Below, one piece after another: positions 1 to 5,986 of a DNA stretch of 36,093 nt. This DNA is from JAPUDQ01 sp964538665 (GTDB lineage: Bacteria; Patescibacteriota; Saccharimonadia; Saccharimonadales; Saccharimonadaceae): assembly GCA_964538665.1 (NCBI GenBank), contig CAZIEB010000006.1, positions 1 through 36,093 on the forward strand, read 5' to 3'. Within the stretch, counting starts at the first letter, position 1; every line of letters starts with the position of its first letter. The notes under the pieces were generated by a model that saw only the letters and a program-made list of their open reading frames with translations, was not told the DNA's origin and made no database searches. The translations under genes and the position numbers were made by a program.

Positions 1-245
1 CTTCGCTCCTTGGTACCCTCCAAGGTTCTGTCCAAACCAATATTAGCGAAGCCTCGCTTACCACGCTTGCCAACAGGCAGCTAGACGACATGAAGCGCTG
101 GCAGGTTACCTCGATAGACGTCGACGGTGCCGGTGCCACCTCGCCAACCTACAGCATGGGCGCAATGCCACTCTATGTGATGATCCCCGACCAAAAAACC
201 GTTGACGCCGCAAAACAGCAGATCGCTGATACACTCAAGCCGTAG
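1..245 (+). CDS. C-terminal end of a probable LCP (LytR-CpsA-Psr) family protein, partial
   Basis: An open frame enters from the left edge (first full codon at position 3) and stops with TAG at 243-245, leaving 80 residues. The tail has a helix followed by VQTNIS, then SLTTLANRQLDDMKRW, and ends with a PLYVMIPD segment and a short helix. This order resembles the end of LCP proteins, which move undecaprenyl-linked glycopolymers onto peptidoglycan outside the membrane: a TNIS-like step, then a helix, then a strand with a Pro-Asp near the C-terminus. The catalytic Arg and Asp residues of the family would lie upstream of the window, so the call rests on tail similarity alone. The frame is followed by a good terminator at 286-315. 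Confidence 0.5.
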   Translation, partial: SLLGTLQGSVQTNISEASLTTLANRQLDDMKRWQVTSIDVDGAGATSPTYSMGAMPLYVMIPDQKTVDAAKQQIADTLKP

Positions 246-285
246 TCCATAGATAAACACTTTGATTTTCTAAAAAGAAAGTCAA

Positions 286-315
286 AGTCGAGCCGAGTTT
301 ACTCGACTGTTTTAT
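286..315. terminator. Bidirectional intrinsic terminator
   Basis: AGTCGAG (286-292) pairs perfectly with CTCGACT (302-308) around a 9-nt loop. On the plus strand it is followed by GTTTTATT. On the minus strand it is followed by TTGACTTTCTTTTT. It can therefore end the plus-strand LCP-like transcript and the minus-strand transcript of the 29-residue ORF. Confidence 0.7.
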
Positions 316-325
316 TCATCTTTCC

Positions 326-403
326 GTCACGGATAGGTGATGAAACAGTTGCCGATGAGGTAAAACGTATATCATGTGAGACGTACGGCAACGATCCGCC
401 GAC
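326..403. other. Structured intergenic region (nested inverted repeats)
   Basis: GTTGCCG (348-354) is complementary to CGGCAAC (386-392). An outer pair, CGGAT (330-334) with ATCCG (394-398), lies on the same axis, leaving an asymmetric 13-nt internal loop on the left. An inner ACGT/ACGT pair (365-368, 381-384) can stack within the loop. No coding frame with a start site covers it. It lies just downstream of the 29-residue minus-strand ORF, so it could be a 3' UTR structure of that mRNA, a small RNA, or chance pairing. Confidence 0.35.
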
Positions 404-408
404 AAGAC

Positions 409-498
409 CTATGAGGGGTACATAACTCTGAAGAGTTTGGTGCCCATCAGACCTACTACCAGTCCAGCGGCAATTAATAGTGTTGCTACTATTACCAT
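409..498 (-). CDS. 29-residue single-helix membrane microprotein
   Basis: A short minus-strand frame runs from ATG at 498 to TAG at 411-409. The product begins MVIVATLLIAAGLVVGLMG and ends TKLFRVMYPS: one hydrophobic helix of about 20 residues with a small basic tail, as expected for a one-pass membrane peptide. The expression signals are unusually complete. AGGAGGT (positions 509-503) sits 4 nt before the ATG, and a TTGTCA-17-TATAAC promoter (553-525) lies just upstream, inside the gap after the mscS stop. A terminator hairpin follows at 308-286. The size is like KdpF or other microproteins that bind a larger membrane complex, but no Kdp genes are present and I do not recognise the family. 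It may partner with the adjacent MscS-type channel; that is inference from position only. Confidence 0.72.
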   Translation of the reverse strand: MVIVATLLIAAGLVVGLMGTKLFRVMYPS

Positions 499-524
499 GC
501 GCACCTCCTATTGGTTATAGCCTT

Positions 525-553
525 GTTATACAATTATTGCGGAGGTATGACAA
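525..553 (-). promoter_or_regulatory. Promoter of the 29-residue ORF
   Basis: Read on the minus strand, a -35 TTGTCA (553-548), a 17-nt spacer and a -10 TATAAC (530-525) precede the microprotein. The expected start of transcription is near 518, giving a leader of about 20 nt that contains the AGGAGGT ribosome site. It is one of the best -35/-10 pairs in the window. Confidence 0.65.
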
Positions 554-564
554 TGTATTGGGCC

Positions 565-1500
565 TCAACGAGACGTGGTCTGGCGTCGAATGGCGCGCTT
601 GAAACTCTTTTCTGCTGCGATGTCCGAAAACCGCGCAAGAGGCTTGCGCACAAATGTGCGGGGGCCTTTTCGCCGCTCATCAACGGCTTCTAGCGCTTCG
701 ATGAAGTAGTTGTCCATCAGCCATTCGCGGCCCGGAGTGGTCTCTCCAATCACGACAAAATGCCAAAGCTTGTCGCTCCATTGCTCTGTCGCGACGATTT
801 GTGGCTTTGCGGCGAGCTTGAGCGTACCGACGGGCATGGTTGCAATTACTTTTTCGATAAGGTTCTTCCCAACTTTTTCGTTGTTTGCGAATATGTCTAC
901 CGCAATTCTACGAAGCCCACGAGGGGTGACCTTCACTCCTTGAATATGCTGGTTGTGTAGCCAGATAATCTCACCATTGAGGCTGCGTAGTTTGGTCGAT
1001 CGCAGTGTCATTCTTTCGACAACACCACCGACATCTATAAATGGTTCGATACGTATAAAATCACCGACATGAAACCAACGCTCGATTATCATGCTTGAGC
1101 CAGCAGTCAAGTCTCTTAGTACCATACCAATCGTGGCACCTGCTGTCACAATAAAAAATGCACTTGCACCAATTGTTGCCGCAGACAAATTTGCACCAGG
1201 GCTAAAGAATTGCCACGCATAAAATGCGGCAAACCCAACTATCAGCGCTCGGACTAAGGCAATCGCAACACTGAAGTATGTCTCGACGCGCCGCAGCTGA
1301 AACCGTTTTTCATCATCGTTAGTATTATCTGAACGTACAGCAATAATCTGCGCGACTTTTATGATAATCCGCGCGACATAATGACTTACCCAATAGGCTA
1401 GGAGGATAGATACCACCAATATAAGCAGGGATCTCATCGAATTTGGAACGGTGAGAAATTCAGTAATTTCCGTGAATATAATTGTTGTCGCTTCTTGCAT
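565..1500 (-). CDS. MscS-type mechanosensitive channel family protein
   Basis: This is a 311-residue membrane protein of the small-conductance mechanosensitive channel family, which opens under membrane tension to release solutes during osmotic downshock. Two or three N-terminal helices (RSLLILVVSILLAYWVSHYV; ALVRALIVGFAAFYAW) are followed by the pore-type segment with small-residue spacing (ATIGASAFFIVTAGATIG). The beta-domain hallmarks come next: LRDLTAG, IIERWFHVGDFIRIE, GVVERMTLRSTKLRSLNGE. The C-terminal tail is rich in Arg and Lys. The frame can be extended to a TTG at 1533, but a TTGCGC-17-TACAAT promoter lies between that codon and the ATG at 1500, so 1500 is the better start. It is divergent from the DUF475 gene. 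Family assignment is solid; conductance and gating cannot be read from the sequence. Confidence 0.88.
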   Translation of the reverse strand: MQEATTIIFTEITEFLTVPNSMRSLLILVVSILLAYWVSHYVARIIIKVAQIIAVRSDNTNDDEKRFQLRRVETYFSVAIALVRALIVGFAAFYAWQFFSPGANLSAATIGASAFFIVTAGATIGMVLRDLTAGSSMIIERWFHVGDFIRIEPFIDVGGVVERMTLRSTKLRSLNGEIIWLHNQHIQGVKVTPRGLRRIAVDIFANNEKVGKNLIEKVIATMPVGTLKLAAKPQIVATEQWSDKLWHFVVIGETTPGREWLMDNYFIEALEAVDERRKGPRTFVRKPLARFSDIAAEKSFKRAIRRQTTSR

Positions 1501-1511
1501 ACCGACCTGGT

Positions 1512-1540
1512 ATTGTAAAGGCTTCGCCCGCAATGCGCAA
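1512..1540 (-). promoter_or_regulatory. Promoter of the MscS-type channel gene
   Basis: On the minus strand, -35 TTGCGC (1540-1535), a 17-nt spacer and -10 TACAAT (1517-1512) lie upstream of the ATG at 1500. The predicted leader is only about 4-5 nt, so this message is nearly leaderless. The promoter decides the start codon, because the upstream TTG at 1533 would lie before the transcription start. Confidence 0.6.
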
Positions 1541-1543
1541 TAC

Positions 1544-1571
1544 TTTCAATGGATGATAAATGCGCTATAGT
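1544..1571 (+). promoter_or_regulatory. Promoter giving a leaderless DUF475 mRNA
   Basis: A -10 box TATAGT (1566-1571) lies exactly 7 nt before the ATG at 1579, with a weak -35 TTTCAA at 1544-1549. Transcription would begin on or next to the start codon. It overlaps the divergent mscS control region. Confidence 0.5.
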
Positions 1572-1578
1572 TAATGTG

Positions 1579-2652
1579 ATGCGTAAACTATTCGATTCTC
1601 ACCACCCATTTAGAATATTTTTTATTTCGGCCTTGATCACCATAGCTTCATTGTTGGCAGTCTGGCACTATCTCGGACCCCAAAAAGCATTTATTGCGCT
1701 CGTATTAATTTTGGTTGAAGTGACGTTTAGTTTTGAAAATGCCATCATCAATGCAAAAGTTCTTGCAACGGTGTCTCGATTTTGGCAACAGATGTTTATT
1801 ACGGTCGGTATATTTCTTGCCGTGTTTGGAATGCGCCTTGTCTTCCCGATTGTGATAGTGATGGTGACCGCTGGTTTGCCGGCTGGTCAGGTGATTGATC
1901 TTGCGCTGCAACAACCAGATCGTTATGCTGATGAGCTCAATGATGCACATGCCGCAATTGCATCGTTCGGAGGCATGTTCCTGCTGATGCTGGCACTGCA
2001 TTTCTTTTTTGATCCAAAACGACATATTCGTTGGATAGATATTATCGAGAAACCACTGCAAGATATGAGTCGGTGGTGGTTATATACGACAATTTGCGTC
2101 ATCACAAATGTCGCGATAGCACTCTCGCCGTGGAACCCGCATCCGCGTGACACACTAGTTGCAGGTTTTGTCGGTATTGGGCTTTACATAATAGTGCACG
2201 GACTCGCGGAACTCTTTGCCAAACACCAGACAGACCTCAACAAGGGCAAAGTCGTCGCCCGTACTGGTATGGCAGGTTTTATGTCGTTTGTATATTTAGA
2301 AATATTGGATGCCAGCTTTAGCTTTGATAGTGTTATCGGTGCGTTTGCGGTGACCAAGGAAGTCGTAATTATAGCCATTGGGCTAGGCATCGGTGCGTTG
2401 TGGGTGCGTTCTCTGACGATATTTATGGTGAGAAAAAGAGTCTTGCACGCCTATAGATACCTCGAACACGGCGCGCATTATACAATAAGTATCTTGGCGC
2501 TGGTGTTGCTGATCGGTATATTTGTAGACATACCCGAAGTAATCGCAGGAGTAGCCGGGTTAATAATTGTCGGGCTCTCTATTGTGAGTTCGGTAGCATT
2601 TTCTAAGAAGGAGGCACTTGAGAATGGACGTGTTGGTACGAGTCGCGGCTGA
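1579..2652 (+). CDS. DUF475 family (TerC-like) integral membrane protein
   Basis: This is a 357-residue polytopic membrane protein. The family signature is clear: EVTFSFENAIINAKVL, a Trp-Gln helix start, then GIFLAVFGMRLVFPIVIV, FGGMFLLMLALHFFFDPKRH, and in the second half YLEILDASFSFDSVIGAFAV. The two repeated S/F-E/D-N/S acidic segments inside helices match the TerC/DUF475 fold, which is linked to metal ion handling in related families; the substrate is unknown. An in-frame ATG at 1549 is possible, but ATG 1579 sits 7 nt after a TATAGT box and fits the family start better. The end overlaps the PAP2 gene by 29 nt, so the two are probably co-translated. Confidence 0.85.
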   Translation: MRKLFDSHHPFRIFFISALITIASLLAVWHYLGPQKAFIALVLILVEVTFSFENAIINAKVLATVSRFWQQMFITVGIFLAVFGMRLVFPIVIVMVTAGLPAGQVIDLALQQPDRYADELNDAHAAIASFGGMFLLMLALHFFFDPKRHIRWIDIIEKPLQDMSRWWLYTTICVITNVAIALSPWNPHPRDTLVAGFVGIGLYIIVHGLAELFAKHQTDLNKGKVVARTGMAGFMSFVYLEILDASFSFDSVIGAFAVTKEVVIIAIGLGIGALWVRSLTIFMVRKRVLHAYRYLEHGAHYTISILALVLLIGIFVDIPEVIAGVAGLIIVGLSIVSSVAFSKKEALENGRVGTSRG

Positions 2653-3100
2653 CGGTGCACTGCTCGTCATGGTCATCGTTGCAGGAATCGTAGGCGTATA
2701 TCATTTTGTCATACGTCACCGTGAGCTCTTTACTCAAGCGGTGCCGCTCGCTATTATGGCGGGACTCACTTCGCTATTGATAGGAAAAATGATGAGTCTT
2801 GTGTACCAGCCTTCGACAGTCCGGCCGTATATCCAACAAGGAGTAAGTGCAGGCGCATCGTATATTGACAATCCAGGATTTCCGTCGGATCATGTGTTGC
2901 TCGGAGCAGTAATTGTGCTGATGCTCTGGGCCCTCACTCCGTATCGTAGAGTAGTATTGGCTCTGACGGCGATATTGCTCGTTATGGCTGCAGGGAGAGT
3001 TGCAGCGCTGGTACACGCCCCAATAGATATTGCAGGGGGAATCATCGCCGCTCTCGTCGGCGCTGTATGGTACATAAAATACCATAAACACGATAAATAA
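2624..3100 (+). CDS. PAP2 superfamily membrane phosphatase (undecaprenyl-diphosphatase-like)
   Basis: This is a 158-residue integral membrane protein. The three phosphatase signatures are present in order: K...RP as KMMSLVYQPSTVRPY, PSDH in place of PSGH within NPGFPSDHVLLG, and the R...H...D motif as GRVAALVHAPIDIAGG. PAP2 enzymes of this length (BcrC/PgpB-like) remove phosphate from undecaprenyl diphosphate or lipid phosphates at the outer face of the membrane, recycling the carrier for wall synthesis. A TTG codon at 2618 extends the frame by two codons, but AAGGAGG sits 9 nt before ATG 2624, which is therefore the start. The gene overlaps the end of the DUF475 gene. The lipid substrate is not decided by the sequence. 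Confidence 0.82.
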   Translation: MDVLVRVAADGALLVMVIVAGIVGVYHFVIRHRELFTQAVPLAIMAGLTSLLIGKMMSLVYQPSTVRPYIQQGVSAGASYIDNPGFPSDHVLLGAVIVLMLWALTPYRRVVLALTAILLVMAAGRVAALVHAPIDIAGGIIAALVGAVWYIKYHKHDK

Positions 3101-3107
3101 GATTACT

Positions 3108-3136
3108 TTGCTAAGTATGCAACTATACGGTATAGT
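3108..3136 (+). promoter_or_regulatory. Promoter with a 19-bp palindrome over the -10 box
   Basis: A -35 TTGCTA (3108-3113), a 17-nt spacer and -10 TATAGT (3131-3136) precede the 3159 gene. The perfect palindrome CAACTATACGGTATAGTTG (arms CAACTATAC and GTATAGTTG around one G, about 3120-3138) covers the -10 region. That is the placement expected of a repressor operator, though an AT-rich -10 can also create such symmetry by chance. Confidence 0.5.
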
Positions 3137-3158
3137 TGTACAAAAGAAAGGTGTATAT

Positions 3159-3635
3159 ATGGACTATCGTCGTTACTTGGATTACTTTTCAATGTCGCCC
3201 ATTGGTGCGGCCCAATCATTTGTCATTGGCCTGGGGGCTGGCATCATAGCACTCGTGCTCACTCGAGTTTTGGATAGTTATGTATTTTCGCCAGTATTGT
3301 GCCAGCCTGCTGATGCGCAGTATTGCACAAATGTCGCAACTTACTCGATGGTGAGTGCTACCATCGTAGCTCATGCGGCCGGCTTGCTGCTTCTGATAAA
3401 GACAGGGGTTCTCAGGCCTCTCTTGGTTGTCATTGCAGCAGTACTGACTGCGTGGAACTCACTACACTGGCTTGACGGTACGACATGGTGGATTGCAATG
3501 CTATATAGCGGGCTCGTAGTCGGTCTGAGCTACCTGTTGTATACATGGATCAACCGTCTCAGCTCGTTTCCTATTGCGCTCGGGGTGACCGTCGTGAGTG
3601 TTCTCGCGGTACGTATTTTGCTTATGGCAGTATAA
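3159..3635 (+). CDS. Unknown polytopic membrane protein, about five helices
   Basis: This is a 158-residue hydrophobic protein of no family I recognise. After a short soluble start (MDYRRYLDYFSMSP) there are five predicted helices: AAQSFVIGLGAGIIALVLT, a segment around YSMVSATIVAHAAGLLLLI, LLVVIAAVLTAWNSL, WWIAMLYSGLVVGLSYLLY and IALGVTVVSVLAVRILLMAV. A pair of cysteines in VLCQPADAQYCTN lies in the first outside/inside loop. A longer frame from 3108 is open, but AAAGGTG stands 5 nt before the ATG at 3159 and the promoter lies at 3108-3136, so 3159 is the start. It follows the PAP2 gene on the same strand but has its own promoter. No function is proposed. Confidence 0.75.
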   Translation: MDYRRYLDYFSMSPIGAAQSFVIGLGAGIIALVLTRVLDSYVFSPVLCQPADAQYCTNVATYSMVSATIVAHAAGLLLLIKTGVLRPLLVVIAAVLTAWNSLHWLDGTTWWIAMLYSGLVVGLSYLLYTWINRLSSFPIALGVTVVSVLAVRILLMAV

Positions 3636-3647
3636 ATTGCGTATACT
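3618..3647 (+). promoter_or_regulatory. Promoter giving a leaderless rmuC mRNA
   Basis: -35 TTGCTT (3618-3623), an 18-nt spacer and -10 TATACT (3642-3647) end 6 nt before the rmuC ATG at 3654. No Shine-Dalgarno fits in the gap. Confidence 0.6.
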
Positions 3648-3653
3648 AGTGGC

Positions 3654-4727
3654 ATGGATATAGTTGTATTTGTTGCCATAATCTTGGGAATTGCAGTGGC
3701 TGCTGCCTTTGTGGTGTATTCACGTCGTCCGAGCCAATCGGACGCGTCGATGCTGCTCAAACAGGACCTGCTAGAAATCAATCGTTCTATTGAATTACTC
3801 AAGGAAGGATTGCAGACTACCGTTTCTGATCGTCTTGATAAATCTCAGACCATGATGCAAACGAGTATGCAAAAACAACTGAGCGAGAGCGCAAAATTGG
3901 TTGCCGATGTGTCCAATCGACTTACGCGACTGGATGAAACAAACCGTCGAGTAGTCGATGTCACGACAGAGCTAAAAACACTCCAAAATGTTCTACAAAA
4001 TCCAAAACAACGCGGTGGGGTTGGTGAATATTACTTGGATACGGTACTTGGCAACGTATTGCCTCCAGGTGTGTACGAAACACAGTATAAGTTCAAGGAC
4101 GGCGAAATTGTCGATGCGATCATAAAGCTCGACAACAATAGAATTCTCGCAATAGATAGCAAGTTTAGCCTTGAGAACTACAATCGTCTTGTCGAGGCCA
4201 AAGACAAACAGCGTCGTGATGAGCTGGTAAAGATATTTAAGTCTGATGTCAAAAAACGTATCGACGAAACCAGTAAATATATCCGCCCGGCCGAGAACAC
4301 ACTAGATTATGCGTTTATGTTTATACCCAGCGAAGCGATTTACTATGATTTGCTTGTCAACGATGTCGGCTCAACCGGTACAAATACAAGAGATTTGATA
4401 GAATATGCTTTCGTTGATCGCAAAGTCATCATCGTGAGTCCTACGACATTGCTAGCCTACCTCCAGACGGTGATGCAGGGATTGAAGAGTTTACAGATTG
4501 AGAGTCAGGCAAAAGATATCCAAAAACGAGTTGCCGAGCTCGGCAAACATATTGCAGCGCACGAAACATATATGCAAAAACTTGGTGCAACGTTATCGAC
4601 GAGCGTCGGCCACTATAACAATGCACATAAGTCCCTCCAGCGCATGGACAAAGATGTCATCAAAATTGCCGACACCAACCCGAGTGTCAGTGCGCTTCTT
4701 GTAGATAAGCCATCACTCGACGAATAA
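3654..4727 (+). CDS. rmuC: RmuC family protein (DNA recombination limiting)
   Basis: This 357-residue protein has one N-terminal membrane anchor (residues about 3-22, VVFVAIILGIAVAAAFVVY). A coiled-coil region (about 35-110, many Leu/Gln/Lys/Glu) comes next, then the RmuC core: LQNPKQRGGVGEYYLD, QYKFKDGEIVDAII, ILAIDSKFSLENYNRL and TLDYAFMFIPSEAIYYDL. RmuC proteins carry a PD-(D/E)XK-like nuclease fold and limit inversions and rearrangements between short repeats; VDAII...AIDSKF supplies the acidic and Lys positions expected for that fold. The family usually runs 400-500 residues in Proteobacteria, so this is a compact version with a shorter coiled coil. It faces the aquaporin-like gene tail to tail across a shared terminator. 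Confidence 0.92.
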   Translation: MDIVVFVAIILGIAVAAAFVVYSRRPSQSDASMLLKQDLLEINRSIELLKEGLQTTVSDRLDKSQTMMQTSMQKQLSESAKLVADVSNRLTRLDETNRRVVDVTTELKTLQNVLQNPKQRGGVGEYYLDTVLGNVLPPGVYETQYKFKDGEIVDAIIKLDNNRILAIDSKFSLENYNRLVEAKDKQRRDELVKIFKSDVKKRIDETSKYIRPAENTLDYAFMFIPSEAIYYDLLVNDVGSTGTNTRDLIEYAFVDRKVIIVSPTTLLAYLQTVMQGLKSLQIESQAKDIQKRVAELGKHIAAHETYMQKLGATLSTSVGHYNNAHKSLQRMDKDVIKIADTNPSVSALLVDKPSLDE

Positions 4728-4758
4728 AAAACACCTCCTGCGCTGAGGTGTTTTATTA
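4728..4758. terminator. Bidirectional intrinsic terminator between rmuC and the aquaporin-like gene
   Basis: AAAACACCTC (4728-4737) pairs perfectly with GAGGTGTTTT (4745-4754) around the 7-nt loop CTGCGCT. An A-run precedes and a T-run follows, so it works for both convergent transcripts. It starts immediately after the rmuC TAA. Confidence 0.9.
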
Positions 4759-4773
4759 TGCTACGGTCGTGGT

Positions 4774-5679
4774 TTAGACGCGTGGCGCGTTGCGATTGAG
4801 CAACATGTAGAGCCGTCCACCGAGAGCAGCGCCAAGCAGTGCCCCCAAAATGACCTCAAATGTCAATCGGCTAGCAGTCGAACTTTCTCCTGTCGATTCG
4901 CCAGTGAGTGGATTGACGTTGCTTGTGTCTGTCTCGCTAAGGCTGAGCGCAACTGCAGGGTTTACGGTCGTACCGTTTACTCGCAGAATACGGTCTTGCG
5001 TTGTCGTAGATTCAGTCTGTTGCGCGTTGACAGCGCTTGCAGCTTGTTGCAGAAGTGCCGATGAGATAAGCAGTGCGACGAAGAGTGAAAGACCCATGCC
5101 AACTGCTTTGTCTGTATCGGTCTGAGCGCGTTGAGCGGCTGCCGCAACCCCAAACATAAAGATTGCTGCACCGATTACTTCGGCGGCAAAGATTGCCCAG
5201 TGCCACTGCGTAAAGCTGGAAAGAGAAATCTCAAACTTTGTCTGTGCAAACGCGTAGGTGACGACAATAGCGGCAAGTGCACCGACAAACTGCGCCATCC
5301 AGTAAAACACCATTTTTGCTGCTGAAATCTTTCGCATCGCAAACAAACCAAACGTAATGGCTGGGTTTACGTGTGCGCCAGAAATACTAAAGAACATTGC
5401 GACGATAACAATCAGACCGATACCAATCAAGAATGCATTGCCACCAGTTGCAGCGACGAGTGCGACCAGCAGGAACGTACCGATCATTTCGCCAAGTACC
5501 TGCGTACCAGATAACTCGTCACTAAATCGATATGTCTTTTGTTTTGTCACAGGTTGCGCGACGGTTGCGCGTGCTTTTGCAACTGTTGATTTTTTTGAGG
5601 TCCGTGCAGCTGCCCCCGATGCAGGCCGAGTTGTCTTTGCACTACGTGCTTTCGACGTGGATTTGGCTTTTGTTGCCAT
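4774..5679 (-). CDS. Aquaporin/MIP-fold channel protein with basic N-terminal tail
   Basis: This is a 301-residue membrane protein of the major intrinsic protein family (water or small solute channels). The first half-pore motif is SGAHVNPAITF (NPA at 105-107) after helices starting at GEMIGTFLLVALVAA. The second is NGTTVNPAVAL (NPA at 240-242). Helices near 123-143, 160-182, 193-215 and 272-295 complete six. Two features are odd. Residues 1-50 form a Lys/Ala/Ser/Thr-rich basic tail, resembling histone-like tails. The Arg that normally follows the second NPA in aquaporins is Val243, and a polar Ser/Thr/Glu loop of about 25 residues follows. The start ATG has GGGAG upstream and a -10 TATACT at 5716-5711. 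Family membership is good; water selectivity is doubtful. Confidence 0.85.
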   Translation of the reverse strand: MATKAKSTSKARSAKTTRPASGAAARTSKKSTVAKARATVAQPVTKQKTYRFSDELSGTQVLGEMIGTFLLVALVAATGGNAFLIGIGLIVIVAMFFSISGAHVNPAITFGLFAMRKISAAKMVFYWMAQFVGALAAIVVTYAFAQTKFEISLSSFTQWHWAIFAAEVIGAAIFMFGVAAAAQRAQTDTDKAVGMGLSLFVALLISSALLQQAASAVNAQQTESTTTQDRILRVNGTTVNPAVALSLSETDTSNVNPLTGESTGESSTASRLTFEVILGALLGAALGGRLYMLLNRNAPRV

Positions 5680-5710
5680 AGATTCTACTCCCTTATTAAA
5701 CTATGACGGT

Positions 5711-5716
5711 AGTATA
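5711..5716 (-). promoter_or_regulatory. -10 box of the aquaporin-like gene
   Basis: TATACT on the minus strand (5716-5711) lies about 31 nt before the ATG at 5679. The leader of about 25 nt contains GGGAG, a normal ribosome site, unlike the divergent leaderless gene 36 nt away. Confidence 0.5.
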
Positions 5717-5738
5717 GCATATTTCACTCTTGTGCGTG

Positions 5739-5744
5739 TATACT
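5739..5744 (+). promoter_or_regulatory. -10 box giving a leaderless mRNA for the 73-residue protein
   Basis: TATACT at 5739-5744 ends 7 nt before the ATG at 5752, with no Shine-Dalgarno between. No convincing -35 hexamer is seen. Confidence 0.5.
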
Positions 5745-5751
5745 CATACGT

Positions 5752-5973
5752 ATGGGATTATTTATTCGACAACAAGGACAACGAACTGAATTGCAGCAAA
5801 AGATTACTGCGGATTTGCGAGAAAAATTGCAAAATGAAAAACCACTTGAATACGAAAAGCCTACCAGTAACTACGAAAATAATTCTCACGAATCACAGTA
5901 TTTGGGACCAATAATTGCTCTGGTCGCAGCTGTGGTTGTGCTAGGTGTGGTATATCTTTTGTTTGCGCGGTAA
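5752..5973 (+). CDS. 73-residue tail-anchored membrane protein, unknown
   Basis: This small protein has a polar, charged N-terminal half (MGLFIRQQGQRTELQQKI, then a Lys/Glu/Asn-rich stretch likely to be partly helical) and a single C-terminal helix (LGPIIALVAAVVVLGVVYLL) ending in FAR. The layout predicts a tail-anchored protein with its soluble part in the cytoplasm. It has its own leaderless promoter and lies 13 nt upstream of pheS, whose -10 box overlaps the space just after this stop. I do not recognise a family. Real coding is supported by the promoter-ATG spacing and by the clean soluble/TM architecture, and not by homology. Confidence 0.65.
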   Translation: MGLFIRQQGQRTELQQKITADLREKLQNEKPLEYEKPTSNYENNSHESQYLGPIIALVAAVVVLGVVYLLFAR

Positions 5974-5975
5974 AC

Positions 5976-5981
5976 TATAAA
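5976..5981 (+). promoter_or_regulatory. -10 box giving a leaderless pheS mRNA
   Basis: TATAAA (5976-5981) ends 5 nt before the pheS ATG at 5987. The gap leaves no room for a ribosome site or for a T-box leader. Confidence 0.45.
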
Positions 5982-5986
5982 GTAGC

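Noticed and set aside
511..960. Short plus-strand frames over the 3' part of the mscS gene
   Set aside because: They are shadows of the MscS coding strand without promoter or Shine-Dalgarno; the first also covers the microprotein promoter.
2618..2623. TTG start for the PAP2 protein
   Set aside because: It is only 3 nt after GGAGG; the ATG two codons later has proper spacing.
5357..5914. 185-residue plus-strand frame antisense to the aquaporin-like gene
   Set aside because: It is the mirror of a real coding region with clear MIP motifs, spans the divergent promoter region and has no ribosome site.
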